Origin: CAYJLC01 sp964370735 | GTDB lineage: Bacteria; Bacillota; Clostridia; Oscillospirales; Butyricicoccaceae | Reading direction: 5' to 3' | Length of the DNA stretch: 64,000 nucleotides | NCBI GenBank assembly: GCA_964370735.1 | Contig: CAYJLC010000006.1 | Span: 9,770-73,769 of the forward strand | Shown here: piece by piece, positions 1-8,109 of the stretch | Position numbering within the stretch: position 1 is the first letter of the stretch | Layout: every line of letters begins with the position of its first letter | Position numbers and translations under genes: made by a program | Notes under the pieces: model-generated | Database searches by the model: none | What the model was told of the DNA's origin: nothing | What the model saw: the letters and a program-made list of their open reading frames with translations, nothing else

Positions 1-768
1 GAAGACGATTTAATGCGTTTATTCGGTGGTGATAGAGTTACTGGTCTAATGGAACGTCTAGGTGTTCAAGAAGACGAGGCTATCGACCATAAAATGTTAT
101 CTAATGCTATTGAAGGTGCTCAACGTAAAGTTGAGGGCAGAAGTTTTGCTGCTAGAAAGCACGTTTTAGAGTATGATGATGTTATGAATGTTCAACGTAA
201 AGTTATTTACGAGCAACGTGACCATGTACTTGCAGGCGACGATATTAAACCATATATCGACAAAATGATTAAAGATACTATCGATGATGCTATCACAACT
301 GTTATGGGTGAGAATACTCATGTTACCGAAGAAGGATTTAAAGCGCTTAATCATAAGTTTGCGCTTATGTTCCTAGGGCTTGAGCCACTTCCGTATCAAA
401 AATTAAATAGAGAAGAAATGTCTGAATTCTTGCTTGAAAAAGCTATGGCGAGATATGAAGCAAGAGAGGCACAGTTTACAACTGCGGTTATGAGAAATGT
501 TGAACGTGTTATTTTACTTCGTGTAGTTGATGCAAAATGGATGGCTCATATCGACGATATGCAAGAGCTTAGAAATGGTATTGGTTTAAGAGCTTATGGT
601 CAACATGACCCTAAACTTGAGTATAAACGTGAAGGATATGACATGTTCCATCACATGATTAATGAAATTAGAGAAGAAGTTGTTTTAAAAGCATTTACTT
701 TCATTATAAATACTAATAGAGCGCCTCAACCACCAAAACCACCGCAAAATTTAAAAGAAACACATTAA
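1..768 (+). CDS. secA: Preprotein translocase ATPase SecA, C-terminal fragment
   Basis: This is the C-terminal third of SecA, the ATPase that drives proteins through the SecYEG channel; the reading frame is open at the window edge, so the gene starts upstream. The visible part covers the end of the second ATPase domain and the helical scaffold and wing (LMRLFGGDRV, HKMLSNAIEGAQRKVEGRSF, LEYDDVMNVQRKVIYEQR), followed by the C-terminal helices with DAKWMAHIDDM and GLRAYGQHDPKLEYK. The protein ends in a proline-rich tail (APQPPKPPQNLKETH) and lacks the cysteine-rich zinc-binding SEC-C motif found at the end of many bacterial SecA proteins. Identification is secure. Confidence 0.96.
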   Translation, partial: EDDLMRLFGGDRVTGLMERLGVQEDEAIDHKMLSNAIEGAQRKVEGRSFAARKHVLEYDDVMNVQRKVIYEQRDHVLAGDDIKPYIDKMIKDTIDDAITTVMGENTHVTEEGFKALNHKFALMFLGLEPLPYQKLNREEMSEFLLEKAMARYEAREAQFTTAVMRNVERVILLRVVDAKWMAHIDDMQELRNGIGLRAYGQHDPKLEYKREGYDMFHHMINEIREEVVLKAFTFIINTNRAPQPPKPPQNLKETH

Positions 769-832
769 GCTTATAATTCGGTGAAAACTGAATATATAAT
801 ATACAAAAAGCAAAAAAAAGGGGAAAACCAAA

Positions 833-1534
833 ATGAACAAAAAAATTATTATCGGTGGAGTAGCTATCGCCGTAGCTTCTTCAGCGATTACATCAATGGC
901 AGGCGGAACTTTACAACAAATTAGCGCTAACTTAAACCACGCTATTTCTATCGTTTATAACGGTGAAACACAAGTGTTAAAAGACGCTAACGGTGTTACT
1001 TTAGCACCAATCAGCTACTTAGGTTCAACTTATGTGCCTGTAAGAGCTGTATCTGATATCTTCGGAGAAGATGTTCACTGGGACGGCGCTACAAACACAA
1101 TCACTCTAGGTTCTATGGAAAAACAACCAGTTGATTTAACAACAAAAATCACTGTTGGAACTGATGAAAGCTGGAAAATTGTTGATGCAACTGAGCTTGT
1201 AATTGCTGGTTCTGATGCTAACCAAACTTACAAATCTGGTATTGCTTACATGGGCGATGACGCTGTTGGCGCTTTTGGTAACCATAAAGGTATCGAACTT
1301 GATGTTGCTGGTTATAGTTCACTTACATTTACAGTTTACTGTGAAGAAGATATGACTATCATCGTTGGTGACGAAAACTATGATACTATCCATAAATTCG
1401 AATTACCTGGTGGAACTTTAAAAGAAGTGGAAATTGACATTTCTGGTCAAGATAAAATTATCTTCGGTGGAGAGCCAATCAAATCTTTCGGTCCAGAAGG
1501 AATTATCAAATTCTTAGAGCCAACTGTAAAGTAA
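833..1534 (+). CDS. Exported copper amine oxidase N-terminal (stalk) domain protein
   Basis: A 233-residue secreted protein of unknown specific role. Residues 1-24 form a signal peptide (MNKK, then a hydrophobic stretch ending SMAGG). Residues about 35-92 match the copper amine oxidase N-terminal domain, with the hallmark APISYLGSTYVPVRAVSDIF and WDGATNTITLG; in clostridia this domain is a surface or stalk module and not an oxidase. Residues about 110-233 form a beta-rich domain with YKSGIAYMG and a final ISGQDKIIFGG region. It resembles the NPCBM-like sandwiches often joined to this module, but that is a guess from pattern. A purine-rich ribosome site (AGGGG) precedes the ATG. A terminator follows directly, so the gene is probably monocistronic. 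Confidence 0.82.
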   Translation: MNKKIIIGGVAIAVASSAITSMAGGTLQQISANLNHAISIVYNGETQVLKDANGVTLAPISYLGSTYVPVRAVSDIFGEDVHWDGATNTITLGSMEKQPVDLTTKITVGTDESWKIVDATELVIAGSDANQTYKSGIAYMGDDAVGAFGNHKGIELDVAGYSSLTFTVYCEEDMTIIVGDENYDTIHKFELPGGTLKEVEIDISGQDKIIFGGEPIKSFGPEGIIKFLEPTVK

Positions 1535-1540
1535 TAAATT

Positions 1541-1568
1541 AATGGGCGATATTTTCGTCCATTTTTTA
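1541..1568 (+). terminator. Rho-independent terminator after the stalk-domain gene
   Basis: Nine-base-pair stem (AATGGGCGA with TCGTCCATT, one G-U pair), a short loop, then a run of T. It separates the exported protein gene from the ribosomal protein operon. Confidence 0.8.
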
Positions 1569-1607
1569 TATGTTTTGCAAAAAAAAAAATAATTTTTAAA
1601 AAAGCTA

Positions 1608-1636
1608 TTGACAAGCTAAAATATATATGATATAAT
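1608..1636 (+). promoter_or_regulatory. SigA promoter of the rplJ-rplL operon
   Basis: A perfect consensus: TTGACA (1608-1613), a 17-base spacer, TATAAT (1631-1636). Transcription would start near 1643, leaving a leader of about 150 bases ahead of rplJ. Confidence 0.9.
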
Positions 1637-1642
1637 ACATAG

Positions 1643-1790
1643 GCTATGATCCAAAGACAGTAGGAGTTAATTCTTAAACTGCGTAAGCAATCCTGCCGAG
1701 GCTCACATTTTTACAGTATATTATTTTTTGTATTTATGTACCTTTATGTCTTCGGATATAAAGGTATTTTTTATATGCGGAGGTGAAAAC
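1643..1790 (+). promoter_or_regulatory. Ribosomal protein L10 leader (autoregulatory mRNA element)
   Basis: The untranslated leader contains segments typical of Firmicutes L10 leaders (ATGATCCAAAGACAGTAGG, then CTGCGTAAGCAATCCTGCCG), which fold to mimic the L10(L12) binding site on 23S rRNA. At 1739-1772 a hairpin with a TTCG loop (TACCTTTATGTC paired with GATATAAAGGTA) ends in a T run, giving an attenuator-like terminator immediately before the ribosome site. Known role in the family: excess L10-L12 complex binds the leader and represses the operon. Confidence 0.85.
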
Positions 1791-1792
1791 AC

Positions 1793-2299
1793 ATGCCAAA
1801 TAACACAATTCTTGAAAGCAAAAAACAAATCGTAGCTGATTTAGCAGAAAAAATGAAAAATGCTTCTGCTGGGGTTTTAGTTGACTATAAAGGTATCAAC
1901 GTTGAAGATGATACTAAACTTAGAAAAGAACTAAGAGAAGCAAACATCGAGTACACTGTTGTAAAAAACACTTTAACTCGTTTTGCTGCTAACCAAATCG
2001 GTTTTGAAGCGTTTGATGAGCACCTACACGGTACAACTGCTCTTGCTATCTCTAACGATGACCCAATCGCTCCTGCTAGAATTATCTGCAAATATGCGAA
2101 AGGTAAAGAGAATTACAATGTTAAAATTGGTTTCATGGACGGTAAAGTAATTTCAGCTGCTGAAGTAACTGCTATTGCGGAATTACCATCTAAAGAAACT
2201 CTACTTGCACAAGTTTTATATGGTTTCAATACACCAATTACAAAACTTGCTATCGCACTTAGCGAAATCGCTAAATTAAAAGAAGCTGAAGAAGCGTAA
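1793..2299 (+). CDS. rplJ: 50S ribosomal protein L10
   Basis: L10 forms the base of the ribosomal stalk and carries the L7/L12 dimers that recruit translational GTPases. The 168-residue product has the expected N-terminal helix (KKQIVADLAEKM), the GVLVDYKGI and YTVVKNTLTR segments and the C-terminal helix (ITKLAIALSEIAKLKE) that binds L12. AGGAGGTG-type ribosome site before the ATG. It is first in a two-gene operon with rplL, 25 bases apart, behind an L10 leader. The usual rplK-rplA upstream neighbours are missing; a surface protein gene and secA lie there instead. Confidence 0.98.
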   Translation: MPNNTILESKKQIVADLAEKMKNASAGVLVDYKGINVEDDTKLRKELREANIEYTVVKNTLTRFAANQIGFEAFDEHLHGTTALAISNDDPIAPARIICKYAKGKENYNVKIGFMDGKVISAAEVTAIAELPSKETLLAQVLYGFNTPITKLAIALSEIAKLKEAEEA

Positions 2300-2324
2300 T
2301 TAAAATTAATGGAGGAAAATTATC

Positions 2325-2690
2325 ATGTCTAAAATTGCACAAATCATGGAAGAAATTAAAGAATTAAAAGTATTAGAGCTTGCTGAATTAGTTAAAGCTT
2401 TAGAAGAAGAGTTTGGCGTATCTGCTACTCCAGTAGCTGTTGCTGGTGGCGGTGCTGCTGCTGAAGCTGTTGCTGAGCAAACTGAATTTGACGTTGTTCT
2501 TGTTCACTTCGGTGATTCAAAAATGAACGTAATCAAAGCAGTTAGAGAAGTAACTGGTTTAGGTCTTAAAGAAGCTAAAGAAGCTGTTGAATCTGCTCCT
2601 AAAGCTCTTAAAGAAGCTGTATCTAAAGACGAAGCTGAAGCTATCAAGACTAAACTTGAAGAAGCTGGCGCTAAAGTTGAACTTAAATAG
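2325..2690 (+). CDS. rplL: 50S ribosomal protein L7/L12
   Basis: L12 is the acidic, multicopy stalk protein that contacts EF-Tu and EF-G. The 121-residue sequence shows the N-terminal dimerisation helices, an Ala/Gly-rich hinge around residues 38-50 (VAVAGGGAAAEAVAE) and the C-terminal domain with VIKAVREVTGLGLKEAK. It is the second gene of the L10 operon and is closed by a strong terminator. In most bacteria rpoB and rpoC follow; here a cytidine deaminase gene with its own promoter follows. Confidence 0.98.
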   Translation: MSKIAQIMEEIKELKVLELAELVKALEEEFGVSATPVAVAGGGAAAEAVAEQTEFDVVLVHFGDSKMNVIKAVREVTGLGLKEAKEAVESAPKALKEAVSKDEAEAIKTKLEEAGAKVELK

Positions 2691-2697
2691 TTTATTA

Positions 2698-2728
2698 ATA
2701 CATCTACCTTTGGTAGATGTATTTTTTT
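2698..2728 (+). terminator. Terminator of the rplJ-rplL operon
   Basis: Perfect 11-base-pair stem (ATACATCTACC with GGTAGATGTAT), a three-base loop and an uninterrupted run of T. It ends ribosomal protein transcription before cdd. Confidence 0.92.
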
Positions 2729-2732
2729 ATTA

Positions 2733-2761
2733 TTGAAAAAACTGACATAATATGTTAGAAT
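2733..2761 (+). promoter_or_regulatory. SigA promoter of cdd
   Basis: TTGAAA, 17-base spacer, TAGAAT, placed between the rplL terminator and the cdd ribosome site. Confidence 0.7.
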
Positions 2762-2786
2762 AAAATAAAAGTATCGGAGGTGCATT

Positions 2787-3197
2787 TTGGATATTAAAAA
2801 TCTAATTAACAAAGCGATTGAGGCTAGAAATTTTTCTTATTCACCATATTCAAATTTTTCGGTTGGAGCAGCATTACTTGTTAAAACAGGTGAAATTTAT
2901 ACAGGTTGTAATATAGAAAGTGCATCATACTCTCCGACAAACTGTGCCGAGAGAACAGCTTTTTTTAAGGCAATTTCGGAAGGGCACAATGAATTTTTAA
3001 AAATAGCCATAGTTGGTGGCAAAAAAGATGCAAAAGAACTTACTTTTCTAACACCTTGTGGAGTTTGCAGACAAGTTATGGCAGAATTTTGCTCAAAAGA
3101 GTTTGTTATAATCTGTGCAAAAACAGAACTAGAATATAAAGAATTCACATTAAATGAATTGTTCCCCGAAAGTTTTTCTAAAGAAAATTTAGAGTAA
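2787..3197 (+). CDS. cdd: Cytidine deaminase
   Basis: Deaminates cytidine and deoxycytidine to uridine and deoxyuridine in pyrimidine salvage. The 136-residue length is normal for the homotetrameric zinc enzyme. The zinc and catalytic motifs are intact: CAERTAFF (Cys ligand and catalytic Glu) and PCGVCRQVM (two Cys ligands), with the substrate region YSNFSVGAALL near the N terminus. The start is a TTG preceded by GGAGGTG at good spacing; no ATG is better placed. It has its own promoter and is followed by another independent promoter, so it appears monocistronic. Confidence 0.95.
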   Translation: MDIKNLINKAIEARNFSYSPYSNFSVGAALLVKTGEIYTGCNIESASYSPTNCAERTAFFKAISEGHNEFLKIAIVGGKKDAKELTFLTPCGVCRQVMAEFCSKEFVIICAKTELEYKEFTLNELFPESFSKENLE

Positions 3198-3214
3198 TAT
3201 TTATAAATTATATT

Positions 3215-3243
3215 TTGCAATTTTCGATTTTTTATGCTATACT
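3215..3243 (+). promoter_or_regulatory. SigA promoter of the Ppx/GppA gene
   Basis: TTGCAA, 17-base spacer, TATACT, with a TG extension one base before the -10 box. Confidence 0.75.
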
Positions 3244-3274
3244 AAAACTAATATAAAAGGAAAGAGGTAGTGCT

Positions 3275-4168
3275 ATGACTTATGCAGTTATTGATATCGG
3301 TTCGAATACAGTAAGGCTTTGTATATATAGATATCAGAAAAAAACATTAACAAGATTACTTAATACAAAAGAGACAGTTGGTCTTGCAGGATACCGCAAT
3401 AAAGGCAGGCTAACTGACGAGGGAATTGATAAAGCTTGTACGGTTTTAAACGAGTTTAAGCATATTCTTTCGATTGTTAAAGTTACAGGGCTATATGTTT
3501 TTGCAACAGCATCTTTAAGAAATATTTCAAATTCAAAAGAGGCAGTTGAAGAAATTTGCAAGAGAACAGGTTTTGAGATTGATTTAATATCAGGCGAAGA
3601 AGAAGCGACACTTGACTTTGTTGGTGCATCTAAAGAAAACAACCTTAAAAATGGACTTTTAGTAGACATTGGTGGTGGAAGTACCGAACTTTTAGAATAT
3701 AAAGATGGAAAAATCTTAAATGCAATTAGTATACCGATAGGTTCATTATCACTATATTCAGTATTTGTGACTGGAATTGTGCCTAAAAAATCGGAACTTA
3801 AATCGATTAGTGGATATGTAAACGAGCTTTTAGACGGCATATCTTTCTTGCAAAACAAAAGTTTCGATACGATTTTAGGTATCGGTGGGTCGATAAGAAC
3901 AGTTAAAAAACTTTGCTATCAAGTAAATCATATAGAGGAAAAAGCGTTTTCTTCAAGAGAATTAGACGATATTATGAAACTTGCAATTGATAACAAAAAG
4001 CAGGCGCTAGAGCTAGTTTTAAGAGAAGCTCCGGAGCGTGTGCATACAGCAATTCCTGGAATGGTGATTTTAAAAGAAATTTCTGATAGGGTGAATGTGA
4101 AAGAAATTGTCGTAAGTGGTTTTGGTGTTCGCGAAGGCTATCTTTACAGTAAAATTATACACGAATAA
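3275..4168 (+). CDS. Ppx/GppA family exopolyphosphatase or pppGpp phosphatase
   Basis: Member of the ASKHA-fold phosphatases that hydrolyse polyphosphate or convert pppGpp to ppGpp; sequence alone cannot choose the substrate. Phosphate-binding motifs are visible: AVIDIGSNTVRLCIY at the N terminus and LVDIGGGSTELLEY in the second half of the actin-like core. At 297 residues it is the short form, made of the two core lobes without the C-terminal HD-like domain of the longer enzymes. It has its own promoter and a terminator after the stop, and stands convergent to guaB. Confidence 0.9.
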   Translation: MTYAVIDIGSNTVRLCIYRYQKKTLTRLLNTKETVGLAGYRNKGRLTDEGIDKACTVLNEFKHILSIVKVTGLYVFATASLRNISNSKEAVEEICKRTGFEIDLISGEEEATLDFVGASKENNLKNGLLVDIGGGSTELLEYKDGKILNAISIPIGSLSLYSVFVTGIVPKKSELKSISGYVNELLDGISFLQNKSFDTILGIGGSIRTVKKLCYQVNHIEEKAFSSRELDDIMKLAIDNKKQALELVLREAPERVHTAIPGMVILKEISDRVNVKEIVVSGFGVREGYLYSKIIHE

Positions 4169-4170
4169 AA

Positions 4171-4210
4171 AATAAAGAGGCTGTCGATACACGATAGCCT
4201 CTTTATTATT
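4171..4210 (+). terminator. Terminator of the Ppx/GppA gene
   Basis: AATAAAGAGGCT pairs with AGCCTCTTTATT around a short loop, directly after the stop codon. The T-rich arm is short, so it may act in both directions. Confidence 0.75.
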
Positions 4211-4238
4211 AAAAAAACCTCGTAATAAAACGAGGTTT
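4211..4238 (-). terminator. Terminator of guaB
   Basis: AAACCTCG and CGAGGTTT form the stem; read on the minus strand a T run follows it. It lies just past the guaB stop codon. Confidence 0.85.
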
Positions 4239-4247
4239 AAATTTTGA

Positions 4248-5720
4248 TTAAGGATTAATGCTGTAATTTGGAGCTTCTTTTGTGATGTAGATATCGTGAG
4301 GATGTGATTCTTTAAGACCAGCACCTGTAATTCTCATGAATTGGCCTTTTTCGTGTAACTCATCGATAGTACCAGTTCCACAATAGCCCATACCAGCACG
4401 TAGACCGCCCATTAGTTGATAAATTGTATCAGCAGCAGGTCCTTTATACGGTACACGACCTTCAACGCCTTCTGGTACTAATTTTTTCGTATCATCTTGG
4501 AAATATCTATCTTTAGAACCTTTGTTCATAGAAGTGATAGAACCCATTCCACGATAAACTTTAAATTGTCTACCTTGGTAAATTTCTGATTCTCCTGGGC
4601 TTTCTTCACAACCAGCAAGTAGCGAACCTACCATGATTACATTTGCACCAGCAGCGATACCTTTTACGATATCACCAGAATATTTAATACCACCATCGGC
4701 GATGATTGGAATGCCAGCCTCAGCAGCAACACAAGCAACGTCATAAACAGCAGTGATTTGCGGAACACCGATACCAGCAACGACACGCGTAGTACAGATT
4801 GAACCAGGTCCGATACCAACTTTAATACAGTCAGCGCCAGCTTCGATTAAATCTTTTGCAGCAGCAGCAGTTGCGATATTACCAGCAATAACTTGAGCTT
4901 CTGGATATGCAGTTTTGATTTTTCTAACACAGTCAATGATACCTTTTGAGTGACCGTGAGCAGAGTCTAATACTAATGCGTCAGCACCAGCATCAAGAAG
5001 TGCTTTTACTCTGTCTAAAACATCAGTAGTAACACCGATTGCAGCAGCAACTAAAAGTCTACCGCCATTATCCCTAGCAGTGTTAGGATATCTAACAGCT
5101 TTTTCGATATCTTTGATAGTGATTAAGCCTTTTAGAGCAAAATTATCGTCAACTAAAGGTAATTTTTCGATTTTATGAGCTGCTAAGATGTTTTTAGCTT
5201 CTTCTAAAGTAGTGCCCACTTTTGCAGTTACTAGATTATCTTTAGTCATAACATCTTTGATGATTCTAGTCATATCAGTTTCGAATTTTAAATCACGGTT
5301 TGTGATAATGCCTACTAATTTTCCGTTTTCACAGATTGGAACACCAGAAATTTTGAATTTACCCATAAGTTCATCAGCTTCGCCTAAAGTTTTTTCAGGA
5401 CTCAAGAAGAAAGGATTATTGATAACGCCATTTTCAGAACGTTTAACTCTGTCGATATGGTCAACTTGTTCTTCGATGCTCATATTTTTATGAATAACAC
5501 CGATTCCACCTTCTCTTGCGATAGCGATAGCCATTCTAGACTCAGTAACTGTATCCATAGCAGCAGATATCACAGGGATATTTAGTGTTATTTTGTTAGT
5601 AAGTTTAGTTTTTAGACTAACTTTGTTAGGTAAAATATCACTTTTTGCTGGGATAAGCAGAACATCATCGAACGTTAAGCCTTCTTTTAAAAATTTACTG
5701 TTTACATCTGTATTTACCAT
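4248..5720 (-). CDS. guaB: Inosine-5'-monophosphate dehydrogenase
   Basis: Oxidises IMP to XMP with NAD+, the committed step of guanine nucleotide synthesis. The TIM-barrel core is interrupted near residues 90-200 by a CBS-domain pair (DVMTKDNLVTAKVGTTLEE is in the second CBS). The catalytic loop GPGSICTTRVVAGIGVPQ carries the active-site cysteine, and the flap and C-terminal GGLRAGMGYCG are present. An in-frame start five codons earlier exists, but the ATG at 5720 has GGGGG at correct spacing and gives the family-typical MVNTD...FLKEGLTFDDVLL start, with 490 residues. Monocistronic, with its own promoter and terminator. Confidence 0.97.
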   Translation of the reverse strand: MVNTDVNSKFLKEGLTFDDVLLIPAKSDILPNKVSLKTKLTNKITLNIPVISAAMDTVTESRMAIAIAREGGIGVIHKNMSIEEQVDHIDRVKRSENGVINNPFFLSPEKTLGEADELMGKFKISGVPICENGKLVGIITNRDLKFETDMTRIIKDVMTKDNLVTAKVGTTLEEAKNILAAHKIEKLPLVDDNFALKGLITIKDIEKAVRYPNTARDNGGRLLVAAAIGVTTDVLDRVKALLDAGADALVLDSAHGHSKGIIDCVRKIKTAYPEAQVIAGNIATAAAAKDLIEAGADCIKVGIGPGSICTTRVVAGIGVPQITAVYDVACVAAEAGIPIIADGGIKYSGDIVKGIAAGANVIMVGSLLAGCEESPGESEIYQGRQFKVYRGMGSITSMNKGSKDRYFQDDTKKLVPEGVEGRVPYKGPAADTIYQLMGGLRAGMGYCGTGTIDELHEKGQFMRITGAGLKESHPHDIYITKEAPNYSINP

Positions 5721-5755
5721 TAGTAATACCCCCATAAAATATATGTATTTAATCT

Positions 5756-5784
5756 ATTTTATACCTTTCAAAGCCATTTGTCAA
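5756..5784 (-). promoter_or_regulatory. SigA promoter of guaB
   Basis: On the minus strand: TTGACA (5779-5784), 17-base spacer, TAAAAT (5756-5761), about 35 bases before the start codon. Confidence 0.85.
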
Positions 5785-5877
5785 GTATGTAGAAAATTTT
5801 TGTGTAATTTTGTCGAATATGCATAGCTTTTAAAAAGATTTACGGGTAGATTTTATTTATTGTTAAAATTATTTTGT

Positions 5878-5897
5878 GGGGACATTAATTTGTCCCC
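5878..5897 (-). terminator. Possible terminator of the ger operon
   Basis: A perfect seven-base-pair stem (GGGGACA with TGTCCCC) follows the last ger gene. The T run is poor on both strands, so its termination role is uncertain. Confidence 0.45.
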
Positions 5898-5908
5898 TTT
5901 ATAAATTG

Positions 5909-6976
5909 TCAAATTTCCGATTTTTTTAAGATTTTTTTGAAATAAATAACTAAAAAGGTAGTAAGTGGTAATAAAATAAACGGAAAAATCAAAATATATT
6001 TGTAAATTTCGAAAAATCCGAATAAATCTAGCGAACTTTTAAAAAATGTTGTAGATAAAACAAAAACTAAAATCGCAGAGGGTATAATAAAGTTTTTCTT
6101 AAAAAGATATTTTAATCCGTCGGTAATAAAGATAATTGTTGTAGAAATTTTTAAAATATCGCCGATTAGAAAGGAAATTGACACCACAACTTCTTGTCTT
6201 TGGAAAAAATCGCCTAAATTTACAAGGCTAATTGCCGAATACGACGGATAATACAAGCTTTTTATTGCTGGAAACCCTAAAATAAGCAAATCACGCATAA
6301 AAGTGACACTCATAAGAATGCAAGACACGATTATTATAGAAATTATAGTTTTTCGAAGGTCTGCAGTGTTTTTTGCAGTAGAAATTAACGCAATTAAAGC
6401 AAAACTTTCCATAAAAGGTGTGGCGAGTATAGAATATGTGCCTGTTATTATGGGATTTAGCCCAAATTCTAAAATCGGAGTTAAATTTAAAAAATTCAGA
6501 TTAGAAAAAGTGACTATAAGCGTAAAAAGCAGGAATGAAATCACTACCCAAACTGCAATTTCTGACGCTCGCGCCACTGATATTATCCCTTTATATGTTG
6601 CATAAATTACCGTTATAACCATAAAAATACCAATAAGATAAATTGAAGAATTTTGTAGTGCTACGGTTTTAATAAAAATAACATACTTTGAAAAAGACAT
6701 TGTAGACACTAAAATTACGGCTAAAATCATAATAATATTTAAAACTACACCTAAAATTTTACCATAAATAAGTGAATTTATCTCGAAAATGCTTTTTCCT
6801 TTATGAATTCTAAATGGTTCGTAGTAAATTAAAAGTAATGGTATTGCTAAAATCAGAGAAAAAAGTCCAGCGATCCAACTATCTCGACCTGCCTCAAGCC
6901 CTGAATTTGACGCGATTGTCGACGTTACAAAAAATATAAAAAGCATAGCGGCGCTTTGTCTTTTTGAAATTGGCAT
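5909..6976 (-). CDS. Spore germination receptor B subunit (GerAB-type permease)
   Basis: Integral membrane subunit of a germinant receptor in the spore inner membrane, belonging to the amino acid/polyamine/cation permease superfamily. The 355 residues contain about ten hydrophobic segments and begin with the family-typical cytoplasmic start (ISKRQSAAMLFIF). It is the last gene of a GerA-GerC-GerB operon, 12 bases after the C subunit, with an AGGAGA ribosome site. The germinant it senses cannot be told from the sequence. Expression in the developing forespore is expected for the family; I could not identify a convincing SigG promoter. Confidence 0.92.
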   Translation of the reverse strand: MPISKRQSAAMLFIFFVTSTIASNSGLEAGRDSWIAGLFSLILAIPLLLIYYEPFRIHKGKSIFEINSLIYGKILGVVLNIIMILAVILVSTMSFSKYVIFIKTVALQNSSIYLIGIFMVITVIYATYKGIISVARASEIAVWVVISFLLFTLIVTFSNLNFLNLTPILEFGLNPIITGTYSILATPFMESFALIALISTAKNTADLRKTIISIIIVSCILMSVTFMRDLLILGFPAIKSLYYPSYSAISLVNLGDFFQRQEVVVSISFLIGDILKISTTIIFITDGLKYLFKKNFIIPSAILVFVLSTTFFKSSLDLFGFFEIYKYILIFPFILLPLTTFLVIYFKKILKKSEI

Positions 6977-6988
6977 AAAAATCTCCTA

Positions 6989-8101
6989 TTAGTGGATTTT
7001 AAGAGGTTCGGACATAAGCCCAGAATTTACGATTTTGCATTCGACATTCAGTGTGTAGTCTAAATTTTTGATTTCATTCGAGAAATCTCCATGTAATTGG
7101 TTATAAACATGCACATATTTTCGATAAACAAGGTCGCCGAGTGCTAAAAAATCCGAACCAGAATTATTCATTTGAACTTTAATTAAATCGTCAACATCTT
7201 TTTTTATAGCAAGCGAAATATCTTCTTCGGCACTCGCTTTTTTGTCCAAATCTAGCAAGTCAGTGCCGTCTTGAATGGCGATTAGCTCAATTTTTATGTC
7301 AAAATCAAAACTTAACTTGCCATCTTCGTAAATCGGTGTGATAGATGTTTTTGCACTTTGCGTTCTATAAGTCGGAGTTTTTACTATATATTCATTTATG
7401 ACTGTGCCTTTTTCCATCTTATTTTTAAGCAAAACTAATGTTTTTGCCTGTTTTTGATCTAAAATATCGTACAAATAATCCTCTTTGAAAATCGCAACAC
7501 CATCAATTTCTCGATATTCTTCTTCATTATCGTCATTTAATTTAACGATTGGCAAATATCCATCTGTTCCCTTTGCCGTCACATCATCAATAAATTCATA
7601 AACAGGCATAGATGGCACTTCGGAATTTATGTTGTTAGATTGAATAATTTCCTTTATTTGTATGCCAGAAATGTCGTCTATTAACGATTTTGTCTGCAAA
7701 ATTTCTGCCGAAGTGTCACCATTTGCGACTACAATATTCATATCTAATCGTAAATCAGAATTTCTATAAATATCGTCTAAAATGCTCAAAATACCCTCGC
7801 ACGCCATGTCATAAGAAATAACCATAACAGCAGTATGACCGAAATAAATCTCGTTTCCTGTGATTTGAATTACATTTGAAATTGCCTCGGAATATGTTTC
7901 GCCAGACGATTTTATATAAGAAACTTCCGCAACATTTTGCTTAAATTTTACGACTTCGACACAAATATCAAGCTTATATGGGTTGTCGATATTTTTATCT
8001 AAAGCGATACCAGTGGCGATAGTTAGCTTTTCTACTTCACGATAATCAGCACAACCTGTTAAAAACATACTTGATATAACTAAAAGTATTAATATTTTCA
8101 T
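6989..8101 (-). CDS. Spore germination receptor C subunit (GerAC-type lipoprotein)
   Basis: Lipoprotein subunit of the germinant receptor, anchored on the outer face of the inner spore membrane. Residues 1-17 form a lipoprotein signal peptide with the lipobox LTGC, followed by ADYREVEKLTIATGIALD, the usual start of mature GerC proteins. At 370 residues it has full family length. It lies between the A and B subunits in the same operon; GGAGG precedes the ATG. Subunit order A-C-B is one of the arrangements known among germination operons. Confidence 0.92.
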   Translation of the reverse strand: MKILILLVISSMFLTGCADYREVEKLTIATGIALDKNIDNPYKLDICVEVVKFKQNVAEVSYIKSSGETYSEAISNVIQITGNEIYFGHTAVMVISYDMACEGILSILDDIYRNSDLRLDMNIVVANGDTSAEILQTKSLIDDISGIQIKEIIQSNNINSEVPSMPVYEFIDDVTAKGTDGYLPIVKLNDDNEEEYREIDGVAIFKEDYLYDILDQKQAKTLVLLKNKMEKGTVINEYIVKTPTYRTQSAKTSITPIYEDGKLSFDFDIKIELIAIQDGTDLLDLDKKASAEEDISLAIKKDVDDLIKVQMNNSGSDFLALGDLVYRKYVHVYNQLHGDFSNEIKNLDYTLNVECKIVNSGLMSEPLKIH

Positions 8102-8109
8102 AAAACCTC

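Noticed and set aside
166..354. Open frame opposite secA (62 codons, minus strand)
   Set aside because: Lies fully inside secA in antisense, with no ribosome site and no recognisable product.
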